From Diphasiastrum complanatum (lineage: Eukaryota > Streptophyta > Lycopodiopsida > Lycopodiales > Lycopodiaceae): a stretch of 64,000 nucleotides of DNA. A program made the position numbers and the translations under genes. Positions within the stretch are counted from its first letter, which is position 1. Each line of letters opens with the position of its first letter. The notes beneath the pieces are model-generated. The model worked only from the letters and a program-made list of their open reading frames with translations. It did no database searches and was not told the origin of the DNA. Of this stretch, positions 35,954 through 46,505 are shown one piece after another. The DNA lies in contig CM055104.1 in the NCBI GenBank assembly GCA_029204225.1, positions 46,360,933-46,424,932 of the forward strand, read 5' to 3'.

Positions 35954-36076
35954 CGATGGACATGCTAAAAATGTAACTTTGAGAAAGTAGGCATACATCC
36001 TATCCAAAAGGCAGTGATGGATGGATTCTACCTACATATATCACTTCAAAGGTGTGTTGGCTGCATCATGATGGTT
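35954..36076 (+). repeat. direct repeat, right copy (possible pseudo-LTR)
   Basis: Second copy of 33801-33914, with a few substitutions and a small insertion (CTACATATAT...). The copies are 2.15 kb apart and bracket the RT. Confidence 0.88.
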
Positions 36077-36092
36077 TCAGGATGTTGCCTCT

Positions 36093-37190
36093 TTGGGTTA
36101 TGGGGATCCCCTTCCTCCGCCTAACCATTTTATTCAGACACTGATTTGTTGTATGAAAAAGGCCGTTGAGATGCACAGTTTTATTATTAACATTGATAGG
36201 ACCACATGTTCTTCTACTGGATCTGAGGATAAGGTTCTTTGCCTGATTGATCTGCTTGAGACTATTGACTGGGTAAAGATTTATCTTGAGTTTGTTAAGT
36301 AGAAAGACACTTTGAGCTTAGTGGAAAATCTTTATAGTCGTCTTAATGATTTCATTGAAAGATTTGAAGAAGAGAAAAAATTCTATAATATGCACATTAG
36401 AAAAGTGTTCATGTGCTTGGAAAACAAAAATGGTATTACTCCTGCTATCCTTTTCCATTATGTTTCTGATGCTCCTCTTTCACCGCACCCTCTAGTTTTT
36501 ACTGATGACCTTGATGAGGATAGTGCCTCTCAGCTCGAGATCTTCTCTCAAGACATTTGCAACATTGGTGACCTTTCTTCTTATGACTTCTGCCAATCTA
36601 AAAGCTATCAAGTCCTCTTTGTTCCTAGCAGAATTATTGAGTACAAATCCACTCTCACCTCTTATAAAATCTAGAGTGTTTCTTCTGTCAATTTCCTTGC
36701 ACCCACCTCTATTGATTTTTGGATCATGATGACTCATTTGACAGAAAAATAAATACAAGTTTGCAAGCTAGCCACCCTTCATAAAAATCCTTCACTTGAG
36801 ACCCCTGTTTCTTTCAATATCATTATTCGTATGAACAAATTCAAACCCTCTCGCTATCCCTCTGAGCAAACTTGGGCTAGAATTAGATGTCACTTTGAAA
36901 TTGGCTTCAATAGGATTGACTTACACCAAGCCAGAGTCTAGAATTGAAAAAGACTTTTTTTTAAATGTAGATGTGATGAAAAATGCAAAAGTAGCTCTTC
37001 TATCATTTGGTTTGACCATGCTATCTAGTTCATAATGAATAATCTTGCCAAGTTCTTTCCTAGTGCTTCCTTCCAAAATCAGATGAATGCATTCTTTATG
37101 TGGCTTCATAAACCAGCTAGGGACGCCGCCTGACTTTTCTCTCAAGGTCCTCTTCCAATGAAAGAAGACAAGCCTCGAGATCATATCAAT
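36093..37190 (+). pseudogene. unrecognised decayed ORF
   Basis: One frame stays readable for about 365 codons with about 8 stops: GYGDPLPPPNHFIQTLICC, LIDLLETIDWVKIYLEFVK (stop), SLVENLYSRLNDFIERFEEE, LHKNPSLETPVSFNIIIRMN, CRCDEKCKSSSSIIWFDHA, FQNQMNAFFMWLHKPARD. I do not recognise the family. It starts 16 bp after the right direct repeat, so it may be another part of the Penelope-like element or an independent element. The far end overlaps a minus-strand Copia relic. Confidence 0.4.
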
Positions 37191-37199
37191 CCGATCAAG

Positions 37200-37640
<441 letters not shown>

Positions 37641-38146
37641 GTGTGGGTGCTCATTCTTTTAGCTAAACATCATATCACACTCATCTTTTATCATGTTAAA
37701 TATATATATATATATCTATAGTAGACAAAGTTGAATGGGCTAAGGTGCCAGGCTTTGCTTCCTATCTTTCTTCTTTTCTCTTTCTTACTTGGCATGGCAG
37801 CTCCTCATACATATTAGAAAAAGGCTAGTTAGATTCTTTACTTATCATTTTACTTAAGTAAACAATGGGATAGTGTGTTCTATTCTTCCTATCTACCTTG
37901 AAGTTGGTATGGCATCTCCTCCAGCTAATATATTCCAAAATTTGGGTGTTCTCCATCCTTGCACTAGCTTGCAATGTGTGTAAGAGCATTATTAATGTTC
38001 TAGGTTGAGTTCATTGGATATGAACATTGCTTCAATTTGCTTGTCTCATGTGGATCCAAGGTGAGAACACTCTAAATACTAAACGTGAGGCCCTTGTGTT
38101 TTGGGATTAAGAATGATGTCACGAACTTGAACATGATGTTGTTCTA

Positions 38147-38262
38147 TATGATGATAATTTTTATTTCCAAAACACAAGGGGTACCCTCATTTTAAGCATG
38201 TTGTTCATTATATATGATGGTAATCTTGATTTCCAAAACACAAGGGGTAACTTCACTTTTAG
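38147..38262. repeat. 66-bp-period direct duplication
   Basis: ATATGATG(A/G)TAAT..T(T/G)ATTTCCAAAACACAAGGGGTA occurs at about 38147-38193 and 38213-38258. No gene recognised in 37.7-38.38 kb. Confidence 0.6.
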
Positions 38263-38381
38263 CTAATCTTGCATCCTGTAGGAAAATGATAACAATTCTT
38301 CCTCAGAGAACATGATGAAAGTTTGAATAAATCAAACTAAAATCAGTGTCTTCAATCGGGTCTGTTTCTGATCTATGTACT

Positions 38382-39848
38382 AATAGAACAGTTTTTGCCT
38401 TGATTGAATAAACGTGCAGAATTAGGAGACAATAAGAAACTATTGATCAAAAACGAATTTTTATAACTGAATCTGAATCATCAATATACATCTCTTGCTA
38501 TCTTATCTCATTGTTGTGTCTCTGATTGAGTGAGTTACAATGAGTAGTATGTATTTATATTGCTACAGGACAGGTCTTTTGGCCTTTTATTTACAAGTCT
38601 TTTGGCCTTTTAATTCTGTAATAGTAGATTTAACCATCTACGACGGTTGATATTCAAATAGATGCTCTGTTTCTAGAAGAATCCAGAATATTTCGTGAAT
38701 TGTTCGTGACAATTTCGTGACATTTGAGGTTTGAACAAGAAACAAGATATTTCACGGCAAGATTCTGTTCGCGAATGTTTCGAGCTTCAACAAGAAAACC
38801 ACGAGCTTCTACAAGAAACTGTTTCATGAATCTTTCGAGAATCTTTCGAGTTGGCTGAAAGATAAATTTTGCGAATCTTTCGAGAATCTTTTGCAAATCT
38901 TTCAAGTTTCAAGCAAGATAAATTTTGCGAATCCTTCTAGAATCTTTCACGAATCTTTCGAGTTCCTGTTCATTTCTTTCTCATCCTTTGTCAAGTAAAC
39001 TACGCACTTTGTTAGTAGAATCGAGATCTGTCTAATCAGGTGTTCTACAGCTCCCTCTCAAAGTGGGCAGTTGGATTAACCCCAATCTTCTTCGCTACTT
39101 CTCAAAGATTGACGGCATCTTCTATTTTCTGAATTACTCTAGATGTGGCTTGCTGAAGGATGTATGAAGAATAGAACAGTTTTTTGCCTTGATTAAATAA
39201 ACGTGCAGAATTAAGAGACAACTTTAGACAATTTTAGACAATAAGAAACTATTGATCAAAAACGAATTTTTATAACTCTGAATATGAATCATCAATATAC
39301 ATCTCTTGATGTCTTATCTCGTTGTTGTGTCTCTGATTGAGTGAGTTACAACGAGTAGTGCACATGTATTTATATTGCTACATGACAGGTCTTTTGGCCT
39401 TTGAATTCTGTAACAGGAGATCTAACCGTTTACGACGGTTGATATTCAAATAGACGCTTTGTTTTCAGGGTCGAATAATTTTTGTTCGCGAATATTTTGC
39501 GACAGTTTGTCTCTTCGTTATAGCTTCGTGTTTTGTGAATTATTCGCGACACTTGTCTCTTCGCGATATTTTCGTGTTTTGTAAATTATTCGCGACAAGA
39601 TATTTCAGGACAAGATTTTGTTCGTGAATCTTTCGAGCTTCTACAAGAAATTGTTTCGCGAATCTCTCGAGAATCTTTTGAGTTGGCTGAAAGATAAATT
39701 TCGCGAATCTTTCGAGTTTTAAGCAAGATAAATTTTGCGAATCCTTCGAGAATCTTTCGAGTTTCTGTTCGTTTCTTTCTCATCCTTTGTCAAGTAAACT
39801 ACGCACTTTGTTAGTAGAATCGAGATCTGTCTGATCAGGTGTTCTATA
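38382..39848 (-). mobile_element. Copia-type LTR pair with nearly no interior
   Basis: Two similar repeats, 38382-39049 and 39170-39848 (668 and 679 bp), are separated by only about 120 bp. Next to the left copy the minus strand reads TTGAGAGGGAGC then TGTAGAACACC, a polypurine tract before an LTR start. The LTR ends are TAGAACA...TGTTCTA-like inverted. They hold repeated (GCGAAT)CTTTCGAGAATCTTTCGAG motifs. All gag-pol is deleted, so this is a deletion derivative or a tandem product of LTR recombination. Confidence 0.75.
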
Positions 39849-40639
39849 GATCCATAAACAATATGTAGTTGATATATGATGGTAATTGTTACAAGAGGAC
39901 AAGTTGTAATCTATATATAATATGACACCATTATTGAGCTTCATATGTGAGAATCGATGACACTGAGGTCTCTAAACTTAAAGAAATATAGCACTTATGT
40001 TGATTTGGATTTTTGAAGTCAAGGAGTTCTTGAAGTTGTAAATAATAGTGAGGATGAATTGTCATCATGTCCTAATTCCATGGTTAGAAAATCTACTAGC
40101 CATCTTGACTTAATTATGTTGAGAAGGGCAAGCAAGCCATAGAAGGATCTAACTCTCCTCTAATATTGCCTTCCTATCATACCCAAGATGGAGTTATAAT
40201 AGGTGGTTCAAAACTTCGAATGGAGGTTCTTTGATAGTTGAATAAAAGTGGCATGCCATGTCATTGAGACTGTCTTATGGTCAAAGCTCCAACTTGCTGG
40301 CCTCTTTGTACATTATTTTCTCCCCATGGCTTTTTGTTGATCATTCTTTTTGTACAATATTTTGTTGTGATAGCTTTTTCTTGAATTTTCTTTGGCCTAT
40401 GTCGCTATTGCCCTGGGGTTTGTCCTATATTTGATGACATGGTTCCATTTTTTCCATTTCGATTTAGTGCTCGTAAAACTTACAACACCAAAATACAATC
40501 TGTCTGTCATAAGATAACTCTATCAAAGGGATCATGGTAGGATACTCCACCACAAGAAAGGCATAGAGAATTTTTGTTTCATCTACTAACAAGATAAAGA
40601 CTATTAGATGTCATTTTTCATGAAGGAAAAAAATCCAAG

Positions 40640-40990
40640 CTTGAAGGGGCCGAGAGCACACTTCATGATGGTGGATCTTCTCATCTACCAATGATCCAAG
40701 ATGGTGATGGGGAGGAGTCTTCTCAACCAAAAACTCCAAGAAAGTCATCAAAGGAGAAGGTCGCGCCTGGAAGGCTCATTTATGTTGACAAAGGCAAGTG
40801 GTAATATCTATCATGCACTTTTCCTTTCTTTTGATGAGCCTTCCAATATTCAAGATGCTTTGAAATCAAAAGTTTGGCATGAGGCAATGATCTTGGAGTA
40901 TGTTGACAAAGACAAGCAAGTTGAGAGTGGTAATATTTCTCATGCACTTTTAGTTTATTTTGATGAGCCTTCCAATGAGAGAGAGAGAGA
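40640..40990 (+). pseudogene. Copia integrase-RT linker relic with internal repeat
   Basis: Reads SFDEPSNIQDALKSKVWHE, AMILEYVDKDKQVESGN, ISHALLVYFDEPSN. The HALx(S/Y)FDEPSN phrase appears twice because of an internal duplication of about 110 bp. Same family as the relic at 37.2-37.6 kb. A GA tract follows the second FDEPSN at 40976. Confidence 0.7.
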
Positions 40991-41073
40991 GATTAATCAA
41001 CTAATAGTTATCATTTCACACACTCAAAATTTACAGCTTTGAACTAACTGACCAACAAGGACTGGAATGCCTC

Positions 41074-41128
<55 letters not shown>

Positions 41129-41135
41129 ACACACA

Positions 41136-41167
<32 letters not shown>

Positions 41168-41342
41168 ATATTTAAACAATAATCATGTTAACTGTCACTT
41201 CAGACTCAGAAGTCATCAATTTTACAATTAAACAGCCTCTGAACTGAAGAACAAGGAGTGTGACAGGCCTGCATGCATATGCACGACATGTATATGTGTA
41301 TATAGTATATACATATATGTCTGTGTGTGTGTGTGTGTGGCG

Positions 41343-41376
<34 letters not shown>
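40976..41376. repeat. cluster of simple repeats (GA, TA, CA/TG)
   Basis: GA tracts at 40976-40990, 41091-41123, 41136-41166 and 41346-41376; TA at 41074-41090; TG at 41320-41339. 41171-41220 and 41379-41420 share AACTGTCACTTCA / AATTGTCATTTCACTCTCGGAAGTCATCAAT-like text, so part is duplicated. No gene. Confidence 0.85.
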
Positions 41377-41377
<1 letters not shown>

Positions 41378-41679
41378 AGCTGATAATTGTCATTTCACTC
41401 TCGGAAGTCATCAATTCACAATCTCATATCCTCTGAACTGACAACAAGGAGTGCAACAAACCCAGACCAGGTTTTCGATGAACAAACTCGATCATGCAAA
41501 ATAGCATGCGGACTGCGTTACTGCTATACAAATAAACCATTCAATGCATATTCCATATTACTCATGCTATGCAAGATTATCGCTTGGCTTCCCGAACGCG
41601 GCTAGCGATGATCCCTTCACTACCGAAACAGGGATTTTGTAGGCAATATTAATTTAAAGGCTTAGAAGCTTGATGTGCT

Positions 41680-42384
41680 TCACTGATCGACAGAAACTGG
41701 GTAAGATGGCTTCTTGCCGAATCTGTCGTATAAAGGGGCGCTGCTTTGTCGCTGCAGTTGATCGCAGCTTCGCTCGCCCACGGACTGGGCACGCAAGCTG
41801 TGGGATCTTCTCAGGCTATCAGAAGCTTCAAAGGAGGGGTTGGTATACCACTTACCCTTGTCGAAGTTTTTCTCGTAGCTAGATGAGTCGTAGTTGAAGA
41901 CTTCCGATCGAATGGGACGGATTTTTTTTGCCTTAGCTTTCAGCTTTCTCAACAATCTTTTCCAAAGAGGCACCTTCGATCCTCGGCATGGATTCAGAAT
42001 ATTATAGCGCGCAGTTCCCTTGCTCTTCTCTTTTACAGATGCAGTGTCCGGATTCCCCTTATTTCCATTGCTCCCAACCTCCTGATCTGCGAATCTTCGA
42101 GCAGATAAAGGGACACTTGAAAGCTTTCTTGCTTGCGTGCTATTTCTAAATTGGTCATAAAATCCGTTCTGCTTCATACGGGGTTGAAATTGGAGATGGC
42201 GACTCCATTCATATCCGCCAATCGCCCAAGAGGACTCCTGTTTCCTAGACGGAGGTGCAGTTGAGTAGACATGATTGCCGTTTCTGTTGCTTTTTCTATC
42301 CGGAACAGGTCCGTGTAACCATGTGTAGGCACCGGATTCCGCATTGTGCTCCGAGGCACAGCTATTGGAATTTGGAGCAGGCAT
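41680..42384 (-). CDS. uncharacterised basic plant protein, 234 aa
   Basis: Open frame from ATG 42384-42382 (MPAPNSNSCASEHNAES) to TGA. Visible features: a Ser/Asn-rich N-terminal half, a strongly basic patch WKRLLRKLKAKAKKI (residues 141-155), then FNYDSSSYEKNFDKG (163-177) and a Ser/Arg-rich tail (SDSLRRSHSLRAQSVGERS). The order of a WK..LRK..K block then a YD..SY..NFD.G box recalls a family of small uncharacterised plant proteins; function unknown. No signal peptide or membrane segment. Local GC is higher than in the surrounding transposons and no frame break is seen. A CAG before the ATG (rc of 42411-42413) could be the acceptor of a 5' UTR intron, with the leader in 42.6-43.0 kb. Extra upstream coding exons cannot be excluded. 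Confidence 0.72.
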   Translation of the reverse strand: MPAPNSNSCASEHNAESGAYTWLHGPVPDRKSNRNGNHVYSTAPPSRKQESSWAIGGYEWSRHLQFQPRMKQNGFYDQFRNSTQARKLSSVPLSARRFADQEVGSNGNKGNPDTASVKEKSKGTARYNILNPCRGSKVPLWKRLLRKLKAKAKKIRPIRSEVFNYDSSSYEKNFDKGKWYTNPSFEASDSLRRSHSLRAQSVGERSCDQLQRQSSAPLYDRFGKKPSYPVSVDQ

Positions 42385-42419
42385 TGCAGCCCCTAGAATA
42401 TACAATTATCTGTGACAGA

Positions 42420-43080
42420 AAGAAATAATTTTACAGAAGAACGAACAAGCAGTTTTTGGGCCAATACTTCTGTAATCCTTCAGCCGTGTCGAAGGTCCAC
42501 GACAGGAATATAATCTGCTTCAAAATGAGCCGAGGTGGGTATTGCTGAGCTTCCTTAGATACTGGACGCGCTGCTCCCAGGAAACGAATAATACAGCAGA
42601 AGACAAGGAAGCCTGATCGGCTTATGGCGAATTAGAGCATGCTGCTGCTGCTAGTTGAGGCCAGATCAAACAATCGCATGATGCATTCCACAGAAGCAAC
42701 ACTCTACAGCCGAGATAAACACGGGTGGAAGAAACAAACACAGCAGCATGATTCATCGAGTGGGCTGTCAACTTCTGGCATGCCCAGACATACAGAGACA
42801 GTTTGTCAAAATCTGCAACAACACACACGCTAGATCAATCATTTCTGCACCAATTCTCATGGGCTCAACGCGGATTCACCCCAAATTACTAACTGATCCC
42901 AAATCTACACGAAAGCAAGCAATCTACGAGGAGCAAGATCGATCGGGAGGCGGAAGGAAGGCATAGTTGGTTGGGCAGCTATCGCCAGCAGCATCTTTGC
43001 TTTGCTCGAACGGGAGAGGTGAGGGTCGAAAGGTAGGAGACGGAGGTAACTGGAAAAGCCCGTGGATTTGATGGGCTACC
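42420..43080 (-). promoter_or_regulatory. probable 5' UTR/promoter zone of the 234-aa gene
   Basis: GC-richer than its surroundings and free of transposon motifs. Minus strand near 42850-42810 contains GTGTGTGTTGTTGCAG, a plausible splice acceptor. No TATA box can be assigned with confidence. Confidence 0.35.
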
Positions 43081-43600
43081 GGTTCAGCAGGTCACCTTAA
43101 CATGCTTTCATTGTACCTTAGTTTGACCCCCTACCAACCCACCAAGTGCTCGAGAAAACCGGCAAAATCTGGGAATGGAACAATCAAAAATCGATACCAC
43201 AAAATCATTGACGATTTATTATACAAGCATATAAACCCTCTTATGAGTAACAGTCTTCAAAAAATCGAGAAACTTTTAACAATGCAAGTTTTTTGTGGAT
43301 AACCCATAAAACCGAGCACTACCAGTAACCGACCCTAAAGTGTCCCTTAATATTCGAGATTCCAATCATTTCTTCATAAAACAAATAGGAAACTATTGAT
43401 AAGGCTGCACAATTGTTCATCATTCCAAATTATTATAATTATTACTATTTTTTTTCTATTTTATTATTATTCATAAATATGTGTGTATATCAAATAGATA
43501 CATCATTCCAAATTATGGAACTTATAGTGGGGATGGACCACATTCTAGTCTCGCCATGGCTTTGTCACCTACATTTTGCTTTTTCTATTTCAATTTTGTA
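43081..43600. other. intergenic, nothing recognised
   Basis: AT-rich sequence with an ATT/AT-rich stretch at 43425-43480. No ORF or element ends assigned. Confidence 0.4.
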
Positions 43601-43607
43601 CGACTAC

Positions 43608-43855
43608 ATTCATATTCATTTTTTTTCCTTTTCATGTTTTCTAGTTAGGTTCATATTCATTTTTTATTTTGCTTTTTCTAGTTTGATTTTTTCTAGTTGG
43701 GTTCATATTCATTTTCTATTTTGATTCTTTATAGTTAGGTTCATGTGCCTTTTTAGTTGTGCGTTTTCTATTTTATAGTTAGGTACATATTCCAAATTGA
43801 ATTTGGTTTTTCTATTTTGATTCTTTATCGTTAGGTTCGTATTCATGTTTTGCAA
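43608..43855. repeat. degenerate AT-rich minisatellite, about 6 copies of 40-50 bp
   Basis: Repeated units of the form TTCATATTCATTTT...TATTTTG.TT.TTTATAGTTAGG start near 43608, 43649, 43701, 43739, 43784 and 43836. Confidence 0.65.
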
Positions 43856-44057
43856 GCATTCTCCAACCTCAAGGATATAAGTTCTAGTGACCTTCTTGAT
43901 GGGTCGACTATAACGTACTCGTCATTTGGAGAATGACTGACTACGTGGCATTTGATCATAGGTTGTGAACAAACATTCATAGCCATATTTTGGTACCTAC
44001 CATCTTTAAACCTTAGCTACCTACCACTTGTCTACATGTCTACATGACAATTACGTC

Positions 44058-44182
44058 ATGTAGCAGGCGTGACTAGGCCTGCTACAGGCATAGCAAGTCA
44101 CCAACATACTTGTTGCAGAGCGGGCTCAGTAGGTACTGGTGATTGATACACCAAGTAGCAAGGCCACTCACGCCTGCTACAT
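44058..44182. repeat. inverted repeat, possible MITE remnant
   Basis: ATGTAGCAGGCGTGACTAGG then CCTGCTAC (44058-44085) pairs with the reverse complement of 44155-44182 (ATGTAGCAGGCGTGAGTGGC then CTTGCTAC), with about a 70-bp loop. No clean target duplication seen. Confidence 0.55.
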
Positions 44183-46185
44183 AGTACATCATGATGAGGC
44201 AATTAGGTCACACATTCTTTCACCCAAGTGCTCTTTGGTTTATGCCAAATTGAGGGGATGGGGTGTCTTCTAATCCATGACTCAATGTATGAGCCATACC
44301 AGTTACCCTAGAACCCACCGAAATGGAAAGGTCACTAGAAACGTTCTTTCTCAAGCATAAACGATGGCAAGATAGTCCATTTTTTATTTATGGATGGAAC
44401 AATTTTTATGGGCCATACTTTTGACTTTTTAGGGGCTTTATTCATACCAAGCATTAAGAATCTCCTTAAGACTGTATTTTGCTTCTAAAGCTTCTTCATT
44501 GCGCATTATGTTGCTTTCTTACTTACTGTGTTTTTTGAAGGCATGCCATGTATTGGGGAATGGATTTTTTAGTGACCTTCCACTAGGTAAAACAATTGAA
44601 AAATGATGAATGAACCATTATTAAATGATCATTGAGCTCAGTGGACAGGTCCCTGGAAAATCTCGTCCCAAGCATAAAGGATGGCAAGGTAGTCACCTCT
44701 TTGTGGGTTGAATTTTCTTATGGGCCACACTTACTTCTTATGGGTTGCAATTTCCTTCGAATATCACATAATGACACGTCATGTCAGATTCTTTACTCCT
44801 AATAAACCCTACCATATGTTATAGCTTTTTCGAATATGTACAAAAAGCATATGCATTAGCTAAGCACAGTTTGCCAAACAACTTAGTCACGATGTTCTCC
44901 TCATAAGTTTTTTCATAAGACACATCTTTGCATGATTAATGCGCCTTAAGAACTGACAACAACAAATTTATTACTTGTCCAAGATTTTATATCATGATAT
45001 TGAAGATTACACTAAAAGCAAATGAGCTTTGAGTAAACACGGTTTTACATATGTAACATGCATTGTTAAGCTCAAGAACATTACCATGATGTAATTGTAG
45101 TAACCTTTGAAATTTTGTAGAAAAGCTTTTATGAGCCAAATGAAGATTTTGTACAGTTCACTATATATATTTAAATCCCACCATGGACTCCCCTTTACTT
45201 AAGGGTTCTCAAATCATGATGTATGAAACTGATCTTTACATTCACCTTCAATTGTGGTATCAAAAAGTTACAGTCAACGGGCCTGTTGTAGCCTTTCACA
45301 TCACACTTGTCACAAGAAAATGCTAGTGGAAAATTTAATTCATCATGTAAAGTTGACCCAAACTTGTACTTGATGTAATCCAAAACTAACGCAAGGTCAA
45401 GACCAACTGATTGGGTTGGGTAAAAGTGTTAAGTATTGCCACATCGGCATAAGCTTGGAACCATGTTGGTTGCATTGTTGATAACCTTGTGGTCTTTGTT
45501 TAAGCAATTATTACTTGATGTACAATGTATATTCACACAAAAGAGCAACCTTGAAATGATGCATTACAACAAAGAAAATGCTTGTTAAGACTTACACCCA
45601 CAACATTCATCTACACACGAAATTTTTTCCAAAGCACTAAACCTTTCTAGGACTATATGGGCTATAATGCCCAAGCAATGTCTCCTATTATGGGCTTTAT
45701 AACAACTTTTTAATAAAAGCTTTTCACAAAGGAATGGATTTTCATTCTAATTCAGAATGTATGAGGACAACTTATATGTACAAAACTATAGGTTCCTCTT
45801 TTATCAAGGTATGTCATAGCCTTTTGCTTCCTTACTTTAAGCCATGTCCCTATGTTCCCCATGACCCTAACTTCCCCATGACCAAGAGTCCAACCTTATG
45901 CCTTGTATTTTTTTTCTTCGAAAAGACAACATAAACCCCCAAATCACCTTCAAAATGACACCTTGTTATGCTTAGCATGTTAATGTGAAGCACTTGTTTA
46001 TTCCCTAATTTGCTTCCCATCTACATCTGAACATGCAAGCAACCTCAACATATATATCTTTTTTTTGTTGGCCTTGCTCTAAAAGGTTAGGTAGTGTTTT
46101 ATTTAATCTTGTAAGATGTACTTAGTTTTATTATGTTATGATTTGTGTCAAGGTTCGTCTAAGATGTCACATTAATGAGGTATGT
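44183..46185. other. intergenic, one diffuse direct repeat
   Basis: 44316-44412 and 44640-44740 share CTCAAGCATAAACGATGGCAAG / CCCAAGCATAAAGGATGGCAAG and following text, a decayed repeat of about 100 bp. A 62-codon minus-strand open frame at 45195-45383 has no recognisable domain. Confidence 0.45.
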
Positions 46186-46189
46186 TCTG

Positions 46190-46490
46190 AGTTTAGTCTT
46201 CAACGTATCCCAAGCATCTTTGGGAGAGACACATGCTCCTATCTCCTAAAAGTCTCATTGGACACAATCATCTTGATGCAACGAAGTGCCATTCTAGATC
46301 TCTTCTCGAATCTCATATTCTCTATAAGGACTTGAGGCTCCTCCTCAATCCCCATCAATACATCTATGAAATCTTGAACCAATAGGACTGATTCCATCCT
46401 CACTTTCCATATTGGATAGTTTGATGAAGTCAACCTCTCACTTGCTTCCAAAAGAAATGCTCCAATTAAAGCAATCAGAAAATTGTTGTG
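46190..46490 (-). pseudogene. Copia gag N-terminal relic
   Basis: Minus strand reads FLLEASERLTSSNYPIWKVR, MESVLLVQDFIDVLMGIEEE, then after a break a PKDAWDTL-like segment near 46195-46225. This is the L..SNYPIWK..M...L...D....L start of a plant Copia Gag. Confidence 0.75.
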
Positions 46491-46505
46491 GTACACAAAG
46501 TACAC

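Larger units (their letters stand above)
33801..36076 (+). mobile_element. Penelope-like retroelement relic between direct repeats
   Basis: A decayed RT (34446-35830) lies between two direct repeats of about 115-120 bp. Its motifs (TFLDVTRIY, GIPMGFLCSP, FRYIDDICFIN, FDKRRELPFPF, SNRPIYNSYKVIVSQV) fit neither Copia (YVDD with YGLKQ), gypsy (PFGLTNAP) nor the LINEs here (GVKQGCPLSP, YADD). The IPMG-SP-YIDD-DKR-SNRP-SQ order matches RTs I associate with Penelope-like elements, whose copies commonly carry pseudo-LTR direct repeats. No GIY-YIG endonuclease was seen. Confidence 0.6.

Noticed and set aside
33801..36076. Hammerhead ribozyme in the direct repeats of the Penelope-like relic
   Set aside because: Looked for CTGATGA/GAAA cores on both strands of both repeats and found none.
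45195..45383. 62-codon minus frame with CDKC as a small zinc-binding protein
   Set aside because: Only one CXXC, no recognisable homology, and AT-rich decayed surroundings.
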